From contig NC_087069.1 in the NCBI RefSeq assembly GCF_963678635.1, forward strand, positions 50,664,938 to 50,728,937: a stretch of 64,000 bases of DNA, read 5' to 3'. Positions 32,901 through 40,967 of this stretch are shown in pieces. The notes beneath the pieces are model-generated. The model had not been told where the DNA came from. It saw only the letters and a list, made by a program, of their open reading frames with translations, and did no database searches. Made by a program: the position numbers and the translations under genes. The first letter of the stretch is position 1; every line of letters begins with the position of its first letter. This stretch comes from Symsagittifera roscoffensis (taxonomy: Eukaryota > Xenacoelomorpha > Acoela > Convolutidae).

Positions 32901-35134
32901 TGAACTCATACAAATTTTGTGATTTATTTTGGAGTTTTCTATTTTTTTTCTGATAAATTAATCAGAAACTGCTAGTTTATGCTCCATACATCAACCTTCT
33001 ACTTTTATGGCTGCTCTCTGAACTTTTTTTGCTATCTAAGACATTTCTTCTAGCTCTGATAAACTTTGCTTATCGCAGAATTCAACTGAGACTGATTTGG
33101 ACCCATTTGAATTCAGCTTTTTGAATGAAAACTCCATTTTTTTTCTACAGTCCCAGTCAGTATTGCTATTTTCCTCTAATTTCGCCCATTTTCTTCTAAT
33201 TTTATTCTAATTTCGCAAAGTTCTGCCAATAGAACAATTCTATTGAGACTGTTCAATTGTGACCTATTTAAGGTCATCAATTTGAATGAATTGTTTCTGT
33301 TTTCTTCAGTCCCTGGCTGCCCCCGCCGTTCATCATAGTGTCACACGTGTACACTGTGATTGTGAGTGTGAAGAACATGTCAAAACCCAAGATGAAGAGA
33401 CTGACAGAGAAGCCAAGAGACCCGAAGAAGCTGGAGAAATGGGAAGATATACGGTACAAAAACCACAGACAAATAATAATATAATAAATGGTTTCCAAAC
33501 GATATCTAGTTACAAAGTTATTTATAAAAAGTTTATAAATACAAATTAGAATCGTTTGGGAGAAACAATTAAGCAAACTTTCAGAGTGAACTAAAAATCC
33601 TCGTTGGAAGGCGAAGCCCGAATAAAGCGAATTTATTGAGCGAATTTCACAGTGAACTAAAAATCCTCGTTGGAAGGCGAAGCCCCGAATAAAGCGACTA
33701 CATTTTTGTGTCTTGAGAAAATAATTTGATCTAACTTAATGAAGATTTTTAGAAAAAATGAAGGACAGAATTTTGGAGTCTTATATAATGTTGTTTTTTT
33801 GAATATTTTTTTGAACGATTATTGGATTAGGTATATATATATATTTTTCGAACTTTTCATTGGTTTCTCTGAATTCTTTTAATTGATTCTTGAACTTTCA
33901 GCGCGAAAGAGTTTGCTTCTCTGACTGAGAAGAGACAGCAGGAAAACATAGAAGAGAGGGTGAGAAAGATAGAGAACAGGTCAATAATCATCGACAAAGC
34001 GACCAACACTATCAAAGGCAAGATCAAATCAAATACAAACTTCCAATTTCTCGTTTCACGACATTTTTCCGCGGTTTTTCTCAAAAAGTCTCTCTGAGTT
34101 TTTTTGCACCATTGTCAATCAGTTCAAATCTCAGAACTCAACATCGGCAGACCTAAACATGTTTTTCAGATGTTTTTCAAACATAATTATGTTTTTACTC
34201 CTCAAAACTTTAGATTTAGCAATGTAAAAAAAATTGGTTCATCAAAACATTTTCCACAAAACAACTTGGTTTTGACCTTCGTAATACTGGTTGCCAAGTT
34301 TTCGGAAAAAAGCGTGACTTTTAATCAAAGAAAAGTTTTTGCCAATTTCGCGTCAATTCAATGTCAAATTATGAAACAATATGTTGTATGATAGTTTTTT
34401 GATGTTTCCATAATTATTCAGGTGAGCTGCAGGAAATACAGAAATCAATTCAAGAAGCCGTCAAAGAACATTCTTCTAAGCCGAAAGAAGAATTGGACGA
34501 CAGCAAGTTCGCTTTCGAGCGAGAGCTCACAAATATCCGAGACAAAAACGCAGACCTTAAGGGTAAGTATAAACCATATTAAATAAGATCAATTTTCCAC
34601 GAGGGGAAGGAACAACTTACGATCTGTACAGCTTATCACGACGAACCGCTGCTGTGCCCTTGCTTAAGAACTACATGCAATTTTTTTTTGGTTATTTTAG
34701 AGGAAAAAATTGCTCCTTTCTTTTGAATTATAATACTGAATTAGAAACTATGAGACTGTAGCCTGATACTAACTAATATGTGCACTGGAACGAAAATCAT
34801 TGACAAGATCATTGCAAAAAATACGCTTGGAATTTTTTGGCGTTTTATTGTAATAACAGCTCAAACTTTGAGATTTCATGAAATTAATTTTTAAAATTTT
34901 GCCCAAGAAAACTCTGAATAGAATATAGCGTCATAACTTATTGATATTTCAGATCAAATTGATCACTTGGAGACGAGACTGGAGTCGACTGAACAAACAC
35001 TGACCAATCAGATCTCAGAAGTGAACGAGCGATGTCAGAAGATTGAGAGTATGTTGGAGATGATAGTTAGGGGCATAAGTAGAGGCAACCACGTTGAACC
35101 TGTACAGATGGTAGATTTAGAATTGGAGAGATAA
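14494..35134 (+). CDS. TRPM: TRPM-family cation channel, complete gene of 18 coding exons
   Basis: Exons joined in frame give 1301 aa: 14494-14985, 18320-18471, 19886-20012, 20701-20833, 22601-22746, 23049-23223, 23533-24707, 26867-27035, 27553-27691, 29060-29133, 30358-30516, 31265-31432, 31687-31822, 32592-32669, 33310-33453, 33902-34017, 34422-34562, 34953-35134. The N-terminal TRPM homology regions (about 1-800) contain SLIISVTGGA, GAWVITGGTNAG, VEGGPGTI and DGSGRGADVLAFAVK. Six transmembrane helices follow (about 826-1080), with the GPKIVMISKM S4-S5 linker, a pore with filter-region MLGE, two pore-loop Cys and the S6 NLLIAIFNN. A TRP helix and a C-terminal coiled coil end the protein; there is no Nudix or alpha-kinase domain. 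By family it is a tetrameric plasma- or endomembrane cation channel. The subfamily is unresolved: the filter glutamate resembles divalent-permeable TRPM1/3/6/7, while the length without kinase resembles short forms. Introns 4 and 16 appear to be GC-AG. Confidence 0.9.
15225..15530. repeat. Dispersed repeat, right arm of the inverted pair around TRPM exon 1
   Basis: Reverse-complement partner of 13190-13545, lying in intron 1 about 240 bp after exon 1. Shared landmarks are CAAATTTCGACTTTTTAACT, TATATTTCGCG and the GGCGTGTGGGG stretch. Confidence 0.65.
15531..16158. other. TRPM intron 1, plain stretch
   Basis: AT-rich intronic DNA with no element ends recognised. Confidence 0.4.
16248..16616 (-). 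pseudogene. hAT transposase C-terminal fragment
   Basis: The - strand frame has WLTGTSNRLELLFSHVKHIF followed by DSRKATLPP, which matches the C-terminal dimerisation region of hAT transposases (family pattern W--TS-R-ERLFS--K-I--D-R). The zinc finger, the catalytic triad region and most of the RNase H-like fold are missing. It lies inside the matching hAT inverted repeats. Confidence 0.75.
16621..16691. repeat. Perfect 28-bp inverted repeat inside the hAT element
   Basis: Left arm 16621-16648 and right arm 16664-16691 are exact reverse complements; the 15-nt spacer itself contains CGTCA-A-TGACG, so nearly the whole segment can fold back. It adjoins the transposase fragment and may be a separate tiny insertion or a rearrangement scar. 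Confidence 0.85.
17296..18066. mobile_element. TIR element of the CCCGGGTTGACC family, diverged copy
   Basis: Ends are CCAGGGTTGACC at the left and GGTCAACCCGGG at the right. The subterminal repeats contain ATGATAAGCATTTT-like motifs on both sides. The internal part matches the copies at 44940-45888 and 48948-50055 (phrases such as TTTAAATTTTGGCAAAG and GTACAAAATTCGA). It is nonautonomous and sits in TRPM intron 1. Confidence 0.7.
18320..18471 (+). CDS. TRPM: TRPM exon 2
   Basis: Acceptor GTGCAG, donor AG|GTCACA. Encodes GAWVITGGTNAGIMK, the most conserved element of the TRPM N-terminal domain (the family has GAWIFTGGVNTGV). Phase 0 in, phase 2 out, consistent with its neighbours. Confidence 0.9.
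18472..19063. other. TRPM intron 2, plain stretch
   Basis: AT-rich, no ORF and no element ends recognised. Confidence 0.4.
19064..19180 (-). repeat. C-rich copy of the G-rich repeat, reverse orientation
   Basis: Reverse complement of the repeat at 10469-10760: it holds CCGGTTTATTTACCCATCCC, CAGTTTACCCTACCCC and ends CTTGAGGGGC. Confidence 0.7.
19181..19885. other. TRPM intron 2, second part
   Basis: Short phrases TTTTATGGCGA and TTGCGATTTT recur over 19198-19290. An ATAATCGATTATAATGG unit lies at about 19408-19424. Confidence 0.45.
19886..20012 (+). CDS. TRPM: TRPM exon 3
   Basis: Acceptor TTTTTAG, donor AAA|GTAATG. Encodes VVAIGIATWGAVPG, matching the family's IGIAPWGIV strand. It continues the codon split from exon 2. 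Confidence 0.85.
20187..20608. mobile_element. hAT-like MITE in TRPM intron 3 (422 bp)
   Basis: Inverted ends GGGTCTTATATGCAC-TAAACGGCCC and GGGCCGTTTGTGCATAAGACCC. Flanks AAGTGCTC (20179-20186) and ACGTGCTC (20609-20616) agree at 7 of 8 positions, an 8-bp target duplication. No coding capacity. Confidence 0.75.
20701..20833 (+). CDS. TRPM: TRPM exon 4
   Basis: Acceptor ATTCCAG. Encodes GLDPNHTHFILCDDGSRGQF, equivalent to the family's LDPNHSHFI-VD-G-GKYG segment. The only end that keeps frame with exon 5 is AAAAAAG|GCAGGT, a GC donor; the nearby GT at 20838 would put exon 5 out of frame. Confidence 0.85.
20834..22174. other. TRPM intron 4, first part
   Basis: The intron begins with GC rather than GT. 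AT-rich with TTTTTC-rich stretches and chance ORFs on both strands; no element ends recognised. Confidence 0.45.
22175..22544. mobile_element. TIR element with internal CGGATTCCG-like repeats (370 bp)
   Basis: The ends TTACGAGGCCAAAC and GTTTGGCCTCGTAA are perfect inverted repeats of 14 bp. The interior repeats motifs such as GCGGAATC and TTACATTTT; the same motif array, in the other strand sense, fills the window end at 63820-64000. Target duplication unclear. Confidence 0.65.
22601..22746 (+). CDS. TRPM: TRPM exon 5
   Basis: Acceptor GTTCCAG, donor AAA|GTTGAG. Encodes VPIVCVMVEGGPGTI and VVIDGSGRGADVLAFA, core motifs of the N-terminal TRPM domain. The ORF continues beyond the donor by chance. 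Confidence 0.9.
23049..23223 (+). CDS. TRPM: TRPM exon 6
   Basis: Acceptor CGCTCAG, donor CGG|GTAATT. A helical, charged segment from YPDKPKDKIEEL to FEFDEDDGES. The position before the 'DLDKAILQTLL' helix of exon 7 matches the family order. Confidence 0.85.
23533..24707 (+). CDS. TRPM: TRPM exon 7, large cytoplasmic exon
   Basis: 1175 nt, about residues 409-800. It starts with GDLDKAILQTLLE and LELSLLWNRHDMA (the family has LALAWNR-DIA), runs through the helical TRPM homology repeats, has LDLAI and ECKDFIAQ-like cytoplasmic repeats, and ends with WRIVGAALIPFFIYALW, the pre-S1 hydrophobic element typical of TRPM. Acceptor CTATTAG, donor CAG|GTAGAA. Confidence 0.92.
24708..26750. other. TRPM intron 7 (to 26866), AT-rich repeats and a C-rich block
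   Basis: Units like TAATCGATTTTAGTGGATT recur over 24750-25210 and 25570-25790. A C-rich low-complexity block with CCCCCTCC and CCCATTACCC phrases spans about 25850-25975. No ORF. Confidence 0.5.
26751..26840 (+). repeat. Short dispersed repeat, copy in TRPM intron 7
   Basis: About 90 bp sharing CGAAGAACCGCTGATGT and surrounding sequence with 34585-34675 in intron 17 (there CGACGAACCGCTGCTGT). Roughly 75-80% identical by eye, same orientation. Confidence 0.65.
26867..27035 (+). CDS. TRPM: TRPM exon 8 with S1 helix
   Basis: Acceptor TTCTCCAG, donor G|GTACGT. Encodes RYKYFYTAPIVTFILNL and the S1 helix. The family has FYTSP-V-F at this place. Confidence 0.9.
27553..27691 (+). CDS. TRPM: TRPM exon 9 with S2 helix
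   Basis: Acceptor CAATTAG, donor AA|GTATGA. Encodes EEYVIIFWMLNLALEELRQF, the S2 region in which TRPM proteins have E-IR or E-LRQ. Confidence 0.9.
27692..29059. other. TRPM intron 9 with third copy of the exon-1-flanking repeat
   Basis: About 27940-28140 resembles 15225-15530: GGCGTAAGCGGAATTTTAAT and CCGTCATAGA correspond to CTCGTAAGCGAAGTTTTAAT and CCGTCTTAGA. The remainder is plain AT-rich intron. Confidence 0.5.
29060..29133 (+). CDS. TRPM: TRPM exon 10 with S3 helix
   Basis: Only 74 nt. Acceptor TGTTTAG, donor GG|GTGAGC. Encodes WNAVDLVALTSFVPGLVMR, equivalent to the family's WN-DL-A---F--G S3. Confidence 0.85.
29134..30357. other. TRPM intron 10
   Basis: AT-rich intronic DNA; short chance ORFs only. 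Confidence 0.4.
30358..30516 (+). CDS. TRPM: TRPM exon 11 with S4 and S4-S5 linker
   Basis: Acceptor TGTTTAG, donor GG|GTTAGT. Encodes the S4 helix ending YFIRFTSVFSMH and the hallmark GPKIVMISKML linker, then the start of S5 (FFFCIAL). Confidence 0.92.
30517..31264. other. TRPM intron 11
   Basis: AT-rich intronic DNA; nothing recognised. Confidence 0.4.
31265..31432 (+). CDS. TRPM: TRPM exon 12 with S5 and pore
   Basis: Acceptor ATTCCAG, donor G|GTAAGA. Encodes VAYGVAVQ of S5 and the pore FRSYFEMLGEPNFEEIG. The first Cys of the pore-loop pair is in FENCTE. The Glu after LG aligns with the filter Glu or Gln of the family. Confidence 0.92.
31687..31822 (+). CDS. TRPM: TRPM exon 13 with S6
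   Basis: Acceptor TTTCCAG, donor AG|GTAACC. Second pore-loop Cys in MEDCPDE, then the S6 helix with LLLNLLIAIFNN, almost identical to the family consensus LLVNLLIAMF. Confidence 0.92.
31823..32591. other. TRPM intron 13
   Basis: AT-rich intronic DNA; nothing recognised. Confidence 0.4.
32592..32669 (+). CDS. TRPM: TRPM exon 14, start of TRP region
   Basis: 78 nt. Acceptor AACTTAG, donor CG|GTGAGT. Encodes NVYWKFQVFEVIKEHYNR; the family has -IWKFQR--L--EY--R at this place. Confidence 0.9.
32670..33309. other. TRPM intron 14
   Basis: AT-rich intronic DNA; nothing recognised. Confidence 0.4.
33310..33453 (+). CDS. TRPM: TRPM exon 15 with TRP helix
   Basis: Acceptor TCTTCAG, donor CG|GTACAA. 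Encodes RPWLPPPFIIVSHVYTVIV, the P-PPPFI-LSH element of the TRP helix, then a basic segment. Confidence 0.9.
33582..33698 (+). repeat. Tandem duplication in TRPM intron 15
   Basis: Two nearly identical 50-bp units containing GTGAACTAAAAATCCTCG and GGAAGGCGAAGCCC, about 66 bp apart. A related GGGCGAAGCCCTGAA phrase lies near 13060. Confidence 0.8.
33902..34017 (+). CDS. TRPM: TRPM exon 16, coiled-coil region
   Basis: Acceptor TTTCAG. Encodes KEFASLTEKRQQENIEERV and further helical sequence. Frame demands the end AAAG|GCAAGA, a GC donor; using the GT at 33979 would give an immediate stop in exon 17. Confidence 0.85.
34422..34562 (+). CDS. TRPM: TRPM exon 17, coiled-coil region
   Basis: Acceptor TATTCAG, donor G|GTAAGT. 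Highly charged, helical sequence (GELQEIQKSIQEAVKEH and so on) with heptad-like spacing. Confidence 0.85.
34585..34675 (+). repeat. Short dispersed repeat, copy in TRPM intron 17
   Basis: Partner of the copy in intron 7; shares GGGGAAGGAACAACTTACGA-like sequence and CGACGAACCGCTGCTGTG. Confidence 0.65.
34953..35134 (+). CDS. TRPM: TRPM exon 18, C-terminus
   Basis: Acceptor ATTTCAG. Encodes DQIDHLETRLESTEQTLTNQ, the C-terminal coiled coil that tetramerises TRPM channels, then a short tail ending at TAA 35132-35134. No enzyme domain follows. Confidence 0.88.
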
Positions 35135-35195
35135 ATACAAAAACTGTTTCTGAATTTTATTGCTAACAACTGTATAATTGTAAATACAATTTGTA

Positions 35196-35201
35196 AATAA
35201 A
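35196..35201 (+). terminator. Poly(A) signal of the TRPM gene
   Basis: AATAAA lies 62 nt after the TRPM stop codon and is followed by GT- and T-rich sequence (ATATGTTGTAAAAAGTTTTT), as expected for a cleavage site. Confidence 0.65.
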
Positions 35202-35691
35202 AATATGTTGTAAAAAGTTTTTAAAAATTCTTATTTTGATTGTTTAAAAAATTAGTTTCTGAAAAAAATTGTTTCTGAAAAAGTTTATCTTGCGAAAAAA
35301 AATTCCTAGCTTTTTTTCTTTGATTTTTTTCCAAAAAACCATACTACTGACTGAGTTAGAGGATCTCCAATGAAGCGCAAAAATTCAATAGACGAAACTG
35401 ATTGTCTCTGGGCGAATAAAAAGACCGAGAAGCCTGATAAAACACTATCTTCAATTTCTTTTCTGTGGTCGTCTTTCTGATTAAATGTCATAACGTGCTT
35501 GATAAGAATCCAGCAAGGGAGTTTCATGGATAATAGTTTTTTTTTGAATTTCATTGTCAGTCTCTACAAAGTTGTTTTCGGCTTTGTACATACTACATCG
35601 GATAAAACAAGATTTGATTGGTTTGAGAAAATACTTATCGAGCCTTCAATTTATTGGTTTAGAATTTTTCTCACTTTTTAAAAACTTTCTT

Positions 35692-36540
35692 TCAGTTTAC
35701 ATTACAAGTTCATATCTGAAGCTGAAGATAATCATCGAAAGGTGAGAAGTTTATCGATGGGTTTGTGGTTCTGAAAAATTGAGATCACCATTTTGAACTT
35801 TACCCGTGAAGAGTCCGGACCAAACATGAAGGTTCTAGACCAAAAAGAGGAAAACGAACTTTTAAATGCATTCGAAGCAAGGGAGTTTCTAGAGGCGACG
35901 TTCTGCTGACATGCCAGTGACAAGGATCAATGGCCCTTTTTTACTTCAAAGAAGGATATAGAGGGAACTCAGCCAAAAAATAGGCACCCCTGAAGATCGT
36001 CAAGATCTGGAAGTTCTTGCAGGAACTGTTGAAAAAAGCCGACGAGATTCAAATTACAGTGGACAAGTTTGGGCCTAAAGCAAACGATTTTAGTCATGAA
36101 TTTTTCTCGGAAGATCACGACAAGGAAAATCTGAAGGCAAACACAACTCTAGGAACGCTTGGACGCTTGAGTCCTTTTAGTGAAAAACATATTTTGAGAA
36201 CTTGTTCACCTCTGAAAGAAAAAGTGCTCTAGACTGGAAGAACTCTGGATGAGTTAAGCATATCCATCAACTATCTCTGAGCATTTTTTTTTGCTATTTA
36301 TAGAGAGATACTCGACCTGTGACCAGCATTTTTTTTCAGTAGGGCGGTTAAAACGTTTAGCATCGATGTCTGTTTGACTTTGACCACTATGACTAACGAC
36401 GACCTCTCAGTATTCCAGAGACTGCGCAAATATGTGGATCTATTGGCGCAAGGCGAAGATAAAACATCCCTTAATCTCGAGCAGATTTACAGAATATTTC
36501 TGCAGCCATACCATAGCTCAACGATGTGTAATTGACAATG
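35692..36540 (+). other. Unidentified coding-like debris downstream of TRPM
   Basis: Several short open stretches look protein-like: KVLDQKEENELLNAFEAREF (after about 35825), a Met-started 71-codon ORF at 36017-36232, and TNDDLSVFQRLRKYVDLLAQ ending at about 36536 behind a TTTTTTTTCAG acceptor-like site. A 48-nt segment ending at 35741 has an acceptor-like TTTCTTTCAG and donor-like AAG|GTGAGA. The frames are broken between them. It may be a decayed gene or element; no family recognised. Confidence 0.25.
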
Positions 36541-36637
36541 CAAACTCATCGTTTTGGACTTAGGATGTAGCTCGGAGAACTCATTATCTGTGTAATTAAT
36601 CGTTTGCTTTCCCAGACCGGTGATAACAACCTACTGT

Positions 36638-36880
36638 TATCAAGGTTTTTACAGCGACAACCGGCTGATTATAAAGGAGTGAATTAATAAGATTTGAGTA
36701 ATAGTTCCACTAGTAATTCAGATCAAATAAATATGGTAAATCACCCGCACAAAGTTGCTCGAACCAAAGACTAAAGGTCATGTTTCACCAGCTAATTTTA
36801 ACAAAATTCGGGAAGTGATCTTTCAGTTTGAACCAAATAAGATAGATCAATTCCAGTTCAGTTACGAAAAGCCACCAATA
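36638..36880 (-). repeat. 3' LTR of the Copia element
   Basis: 243 bp, direct repeat of 41624-41866; in - strand sense begins TATTGG and ends TTGATA. Confidence 0.9.
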
Positions 36881-36889
36881 CCCTGCCTT

Positions 36890-37372
36890 TCAAATTAGGT
36901 GGTTCCTAGTAGAATATCTCGGAAAAATGATGTTTAGCTTTTTCTCAAATTTTTCTTCAAAGCGTCTGCAGGCATGTTTGCTGTTGGTAAAAAAGGTTAC
37001 TGTCGCCTTCTTCTGTTCAACTAACTCTCGAAGGAAGTGTAGTTTTATGGCAAAATGTTTCGTCTTTCCGTGATTCATTGAATGTTTACTAAGGGCAATA
37101 CAAGCTTGGTTGTTTACGAAAACTTCCAAAGGCCTATTACACTTTATGCCTAAGTCGCTAAGTATGCCCTGTAAAAGAATTCCTTTCTTTACTGTTTCGA
37201 CCACAGCATTGTGTTCTGCTTTGGCTGTTGAAGTTGATACACAACGCTGAAGTCTGCTAGACCAACTTATTACACTTGAAATGTCACTGAGCTTAAAACA
37301 ATATCCTGAGGTACTTTTCATTTTGTCTGCATTTCGAGCCCAGTCCGCATCCGAATAGCTAACACGATTCAA
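36890..37372 (-). pseudogene. Copia RNase H fragment
   Basis: Encodes SYSDADWARNADKMKSTSGY, VISWSSRLQRCVSTSTAKAE and HFLREL, the Copia RNase H pattern. The usual catalytic E of STEAE is K here (STAKAE), so the copy is inactive even before the other defects are counted. Confidence 0.85.
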
Positions 37373-37387
37373 CGCCTTATCCCTCCT

Positions 37388-38310
37388 TTATACTAAAGGT
37401 GAAATTTTTGTTGTTCCTAGCAGATATCTTAGACAATTTTTTCCGGTTTTCCAATGCTTTTCACCTGTGTTTTTCATAAAAGAACTAAAAGGGTTTCCTC
37501 CAAAGTAAATGTCGGGTTTACTTGATAAAGCTAAGTAATTTAGACAACCAACAAGTCCTCGATAGTCACCTTTTTTCATATATTTTTTTGTTCTATGCTA
37601 CCTTCTAAAGGACAATCTTCTTGTGCCAGTTTTTTGTTTTCAACAAGAGGGGTTGTTATCGGTTTTGCTTCGGTCATCTTAAATCTTGATAACAATTTTT
37701 CAACACATTTCTGCTGAATTATCTTGAATTCATTTCCTGAGTAATCAGTTTCATTCTTAAAAACTATTAAAGATCACTAATCGCGCTTACTTCATTTTTT
37801 TTACAGATTTTGTTTTCAAACCAGCTACAGAAATTTTTGTCCGCTCCATAAAACACTATATCATCAACCCACAAGCAAATTAAACCTTCTATCTCTCTCT
37901 TAATCCTCCTAATAAACAAGCACTCATCAAAAACTGATTTTTCAAAGCCTATAACCTCAAGATAGCCTTTTAGAGTCCTATGCCAGTTTCTACCGGACTG
38001 CTTTAGTCCATAAAGACTTTTTTCAGAAGACGAACTACAAGTTTTGCTTCTTCATCAAACTTCTCGAACACTTCAGGTTGCTTCATAAAAATATCTTCAT
38101 TTAGTTTGGCATTCAAGTATGCCGTTTTAATGTCTGACTGTCTCAACTCATACCTATTTTGAACTGCTAAGCTCAGGAATTTTCTTATGATCGTCATCTT
38201 GGTTGTAGGCGAATACGTGCTGTGAAAATTGCCTCGCTCAACTTGGCTAAAGCCTTTAGCAATAAACCTAGCCTTAAACCTAGCCTTAAACCTAAAAAAT
38301 TCCACCATTA
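37388..38310 (-). pseudogene. Copia reverse transcriptase fragments
   Basis: 38003-38308 encodes KARFIAKGFSQ and SDIKTAYLNAKLNEDIF, the Copia RT fingers and first palm part. Around 37840-37890 the - strand reads like the LICLWVDD catalytic stretch. 37388-37579 encodes GLVGCLNYLALSSKPDI, the connection region. Stops and frameshifts separate them. Confidence 0.8.
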
Positions 38311-38736
38311 GATCCGCACTTCAAAACAAAATGCCACCTGTTACCTATAGGCTTTTCTCCTCTATTTCTAACTAGCTCCCGAACTTGGTTTTTCTCTAAT
38401 AGATCGATGCTTTTTTCATTGTTTCATGCTAGTTAGGTTCTGCTAAAGCTTCTTCAGCATCTTTTGGTCTGTTTTTGAAAACTTCTCCAAAAATACTAGA
38501 TCACCCAATTTTTCTCCTTGGTCACTTTCTATTTTTTTCTCAAAATAGAACTTAGATTTGTCAAAACTAACGTTTCTAGGCTTTTGCATTTTGAGTTTTC
38601 CTACATCCTCAACTCCTATCAGATATGCTTCTTTCTTTTCCTTTATGTCCACAAGAAAATTCTCAATTTAGAATTTTTGTCTAGTTTTTTGCATATCTGT
38701 TTTTCACAAAATTATACGCTACATATCCAAAAGTTT

Positions 38737-39300
38737 TCACAAAATAAAGTTGAGTATTTCTCCATACTTACACTCGTAGGTTGTTTTGCCTAAATCAGAA
38801 TAAAAAGAAACGTTTTTGAGATTGGTAGCGATTTTAAGAGCATAAGGCCAAAATTTTTTCAATAAATTCGCATCAAAAATCATGCAGCGAGCCATTGGGC
38901 CAATTGGTCCCCACATCTTTTCTATCTTTCCGTTTTCTTGAGGGTTATAAGGAGCCGATGTTTCCAGTCTTTTTTTCTGTTTCCTACAAACTCGCCCAAA
39001 ATCTTGACCAATGTACTCTCCTGCGCCATCTAAAACTAAAGTCTGAGGGACTCCTATGTCTGCTGTGAACCCTCCAACATTTCTTTTGTCTTCCTGAAAC
39101 AAATTTTTTGCTATCAAGAAAAACTGTCCAGAAAACCTATAGCATATTTATGTCCATCCTCTGCTATCGGGTCGATAGGACCTAAAATGTCTGTGCGAAC
39201 AATAGCTAGTGTCCGGGTTGCCCTGGTGTATCAATCTTTCGGAGCTGGCTTCATTTTTGCTATTTTCAACTCACAATTTTCACAACTCTCAATTTTAACA
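38737..39300 (-). pseudogene. Copia integrase fragment
   Basis: Encodes PQTLVLDGAGEYIG and SAPYNPQENGKIEKMW, containing the second and third catalytic positions of the D-D-E core (the usual phrase is DNGGEY). Further upstream on the - strand (39180-39300) a degraded GPI-like start of the core and Cys pair of the zinc module are visible. Confidence 0.8.
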
Positions 39301-39422
39301 TCACTTATTTTCATGCCTTCAACATGTTGCTCTAAATGACTTAAGTCTTTGTAGTTATAATGACCCACCCTTCAATGTTCTAGCTACATAACACTCGTCT
39401 TTAGCGACAAAAAAATGTCCCA

Positions 39423-39779
39423 TTAAAAAGACCATTTTTCTCTCGTAATGGGTAAACTGAACCATTTCCCTGACAAGCAAACGACCCTCATACCAAAAAC
39501 AACTTCTGCTCCTGCTTTTTTCATTTTTGATAAAATTGGCAAATTTCTTGATTTTTCAGGAACGTACAAAAAATCCTTCAGCTCAATAATCGTAACCTCG
39601 CCTTTTTCATTTTTTGCTCTGAATCTAAGTTCACCTTTCCCTAAGAGTTTTGCCTCAGAGAATTTTGCATTTCTAACCGATCCAATGAAGTTCTCATCTA
39701 AACTAACAAACATTTCTCGATCTTTAATTATATTACTGGTCGCTCCAGAGTCTACGACTGAGTCCTCGCCTGGAGACAC
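39423..39779 (-). pseudogene. Copia aspartic protease fragment
   Basis: Encodes DSVVDSGATSNIIKDREMF, the DSGA active-site motif, then LKDFLYVPEKSRNLPILSKM, the typical LYVP--NLLS end of Copia proteases. Confidence 0.85.
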
Positions 39780-39879
39780 TCCACTCAGATAATTAAAATA
39801 AGCCTCTGTTTCAGCTGCTACGTTGTGTTGTTATCGTTTACAAATGAACATATTCTTCGCTGGACAATAGTTTGCAATA

Positions 39880-40330
39880 TGTCCAAACGCCTTGCACTCA
39901 TATCACTGAATTTTTCGTGCTTTTTCTTCACTACCTCGTCTGCTGCCTATGTTTTCTTTGCAGTGTTTCTACACTTGCCCTATTTTATGACAGTTGAAAC
40001 AATCTCTATACTCGCTATTAAAAGTATGCTCCTTTTCAATGACTTGTCTTTCGCTATCAAATTTCGCTAATTCGTTTTTCAACTCATCTAAGTTTTTCTC
40101 ATCTCTACTAAACTTGGCTATAGTAGAAAAAGTTTCAAATTGTTTTGGAAGCCCTTTGAAAGTAATTGACTTTAACATTTTTTCACTCACTCTTTTATTC
40201 TTTTAATCTAAGTTATACTGAATCTCCTGTGCCCTAGTCAAATATTTTATCACTGTTACATTGCTATTCTTTTTCATAGTTGTGAGTTCGGAGATAAGTT
40301 TTTGCAGCCTGGGTCTTTCATAACTCTTGA
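39880..40330 (-). pseudogene. Copia gag fragment
   Basis: Encodes ITFKGLPKQFETF and LDELKNELAKFDSERQ of the Copia capsid, and CFNCHKIG, the start of a zinc knuckle. Upstream, NSNVTVIKYLTRAQEIQ continues the same frame across an in-frame TAA near 40204. Confidence 0.75.
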
Positions 40331-40918
40331 AGCTTTACGTAAAATACCCCAAGCTTTGCTACCATTGCCTTTGTAAGGTCTTAAAAAAACGATTTTTTAT
40401 CTAAAGCCTTCAAAAGTTCGTACCAGGTATGAATATCCTTTTTCTCAATTTTTTTCCTTTATCTATTGCAGCTTGTTTTTGATCACTGCTCGCATTCGGT
40501 CTTAAGCTTGGAATAAATTTTCTATGATTAAATGTCTCATCCAAAATCTTGTTTAATTTCATTAAAAAATTCGTGCCTCGAATTGCTCTTCAAAAAAGAA
40601 AAAATCCTCTTCTTTTTCCAAAAATATTATCCTATCGGTTTTCGACAGTTCTTTCCTCATCTAAGTTTTTATTTCTCACTTAAGGCTTAAACAAAGACTA
40701 GGCTCCAATCAAAGTTCAAAAAGCTAAGTATTGCCCTGGGGGAAATTCAATGTATCCGATTCCTCTTACATCAAAATCATGTTTTATGAAGATCAATATC
40801 GCCCGCTTATAAAACTATGCAAACCTTTTGGTTACCTAAAGCTGATTCGGAATCTAACGTACCAAATAACACATCGGCAAATTAGCAAAGCTAAGCCCCT
40901 CCGCAAATTTCATACTGG

Positions 40919-40967
<49 letters not shown>

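Noticed and set aside
33979-33980. GT donor within TRPM exon 16
   Set aside because: Joining it to exon 17 gives an immediate stop, so the GC donor at 34018 is preferred.
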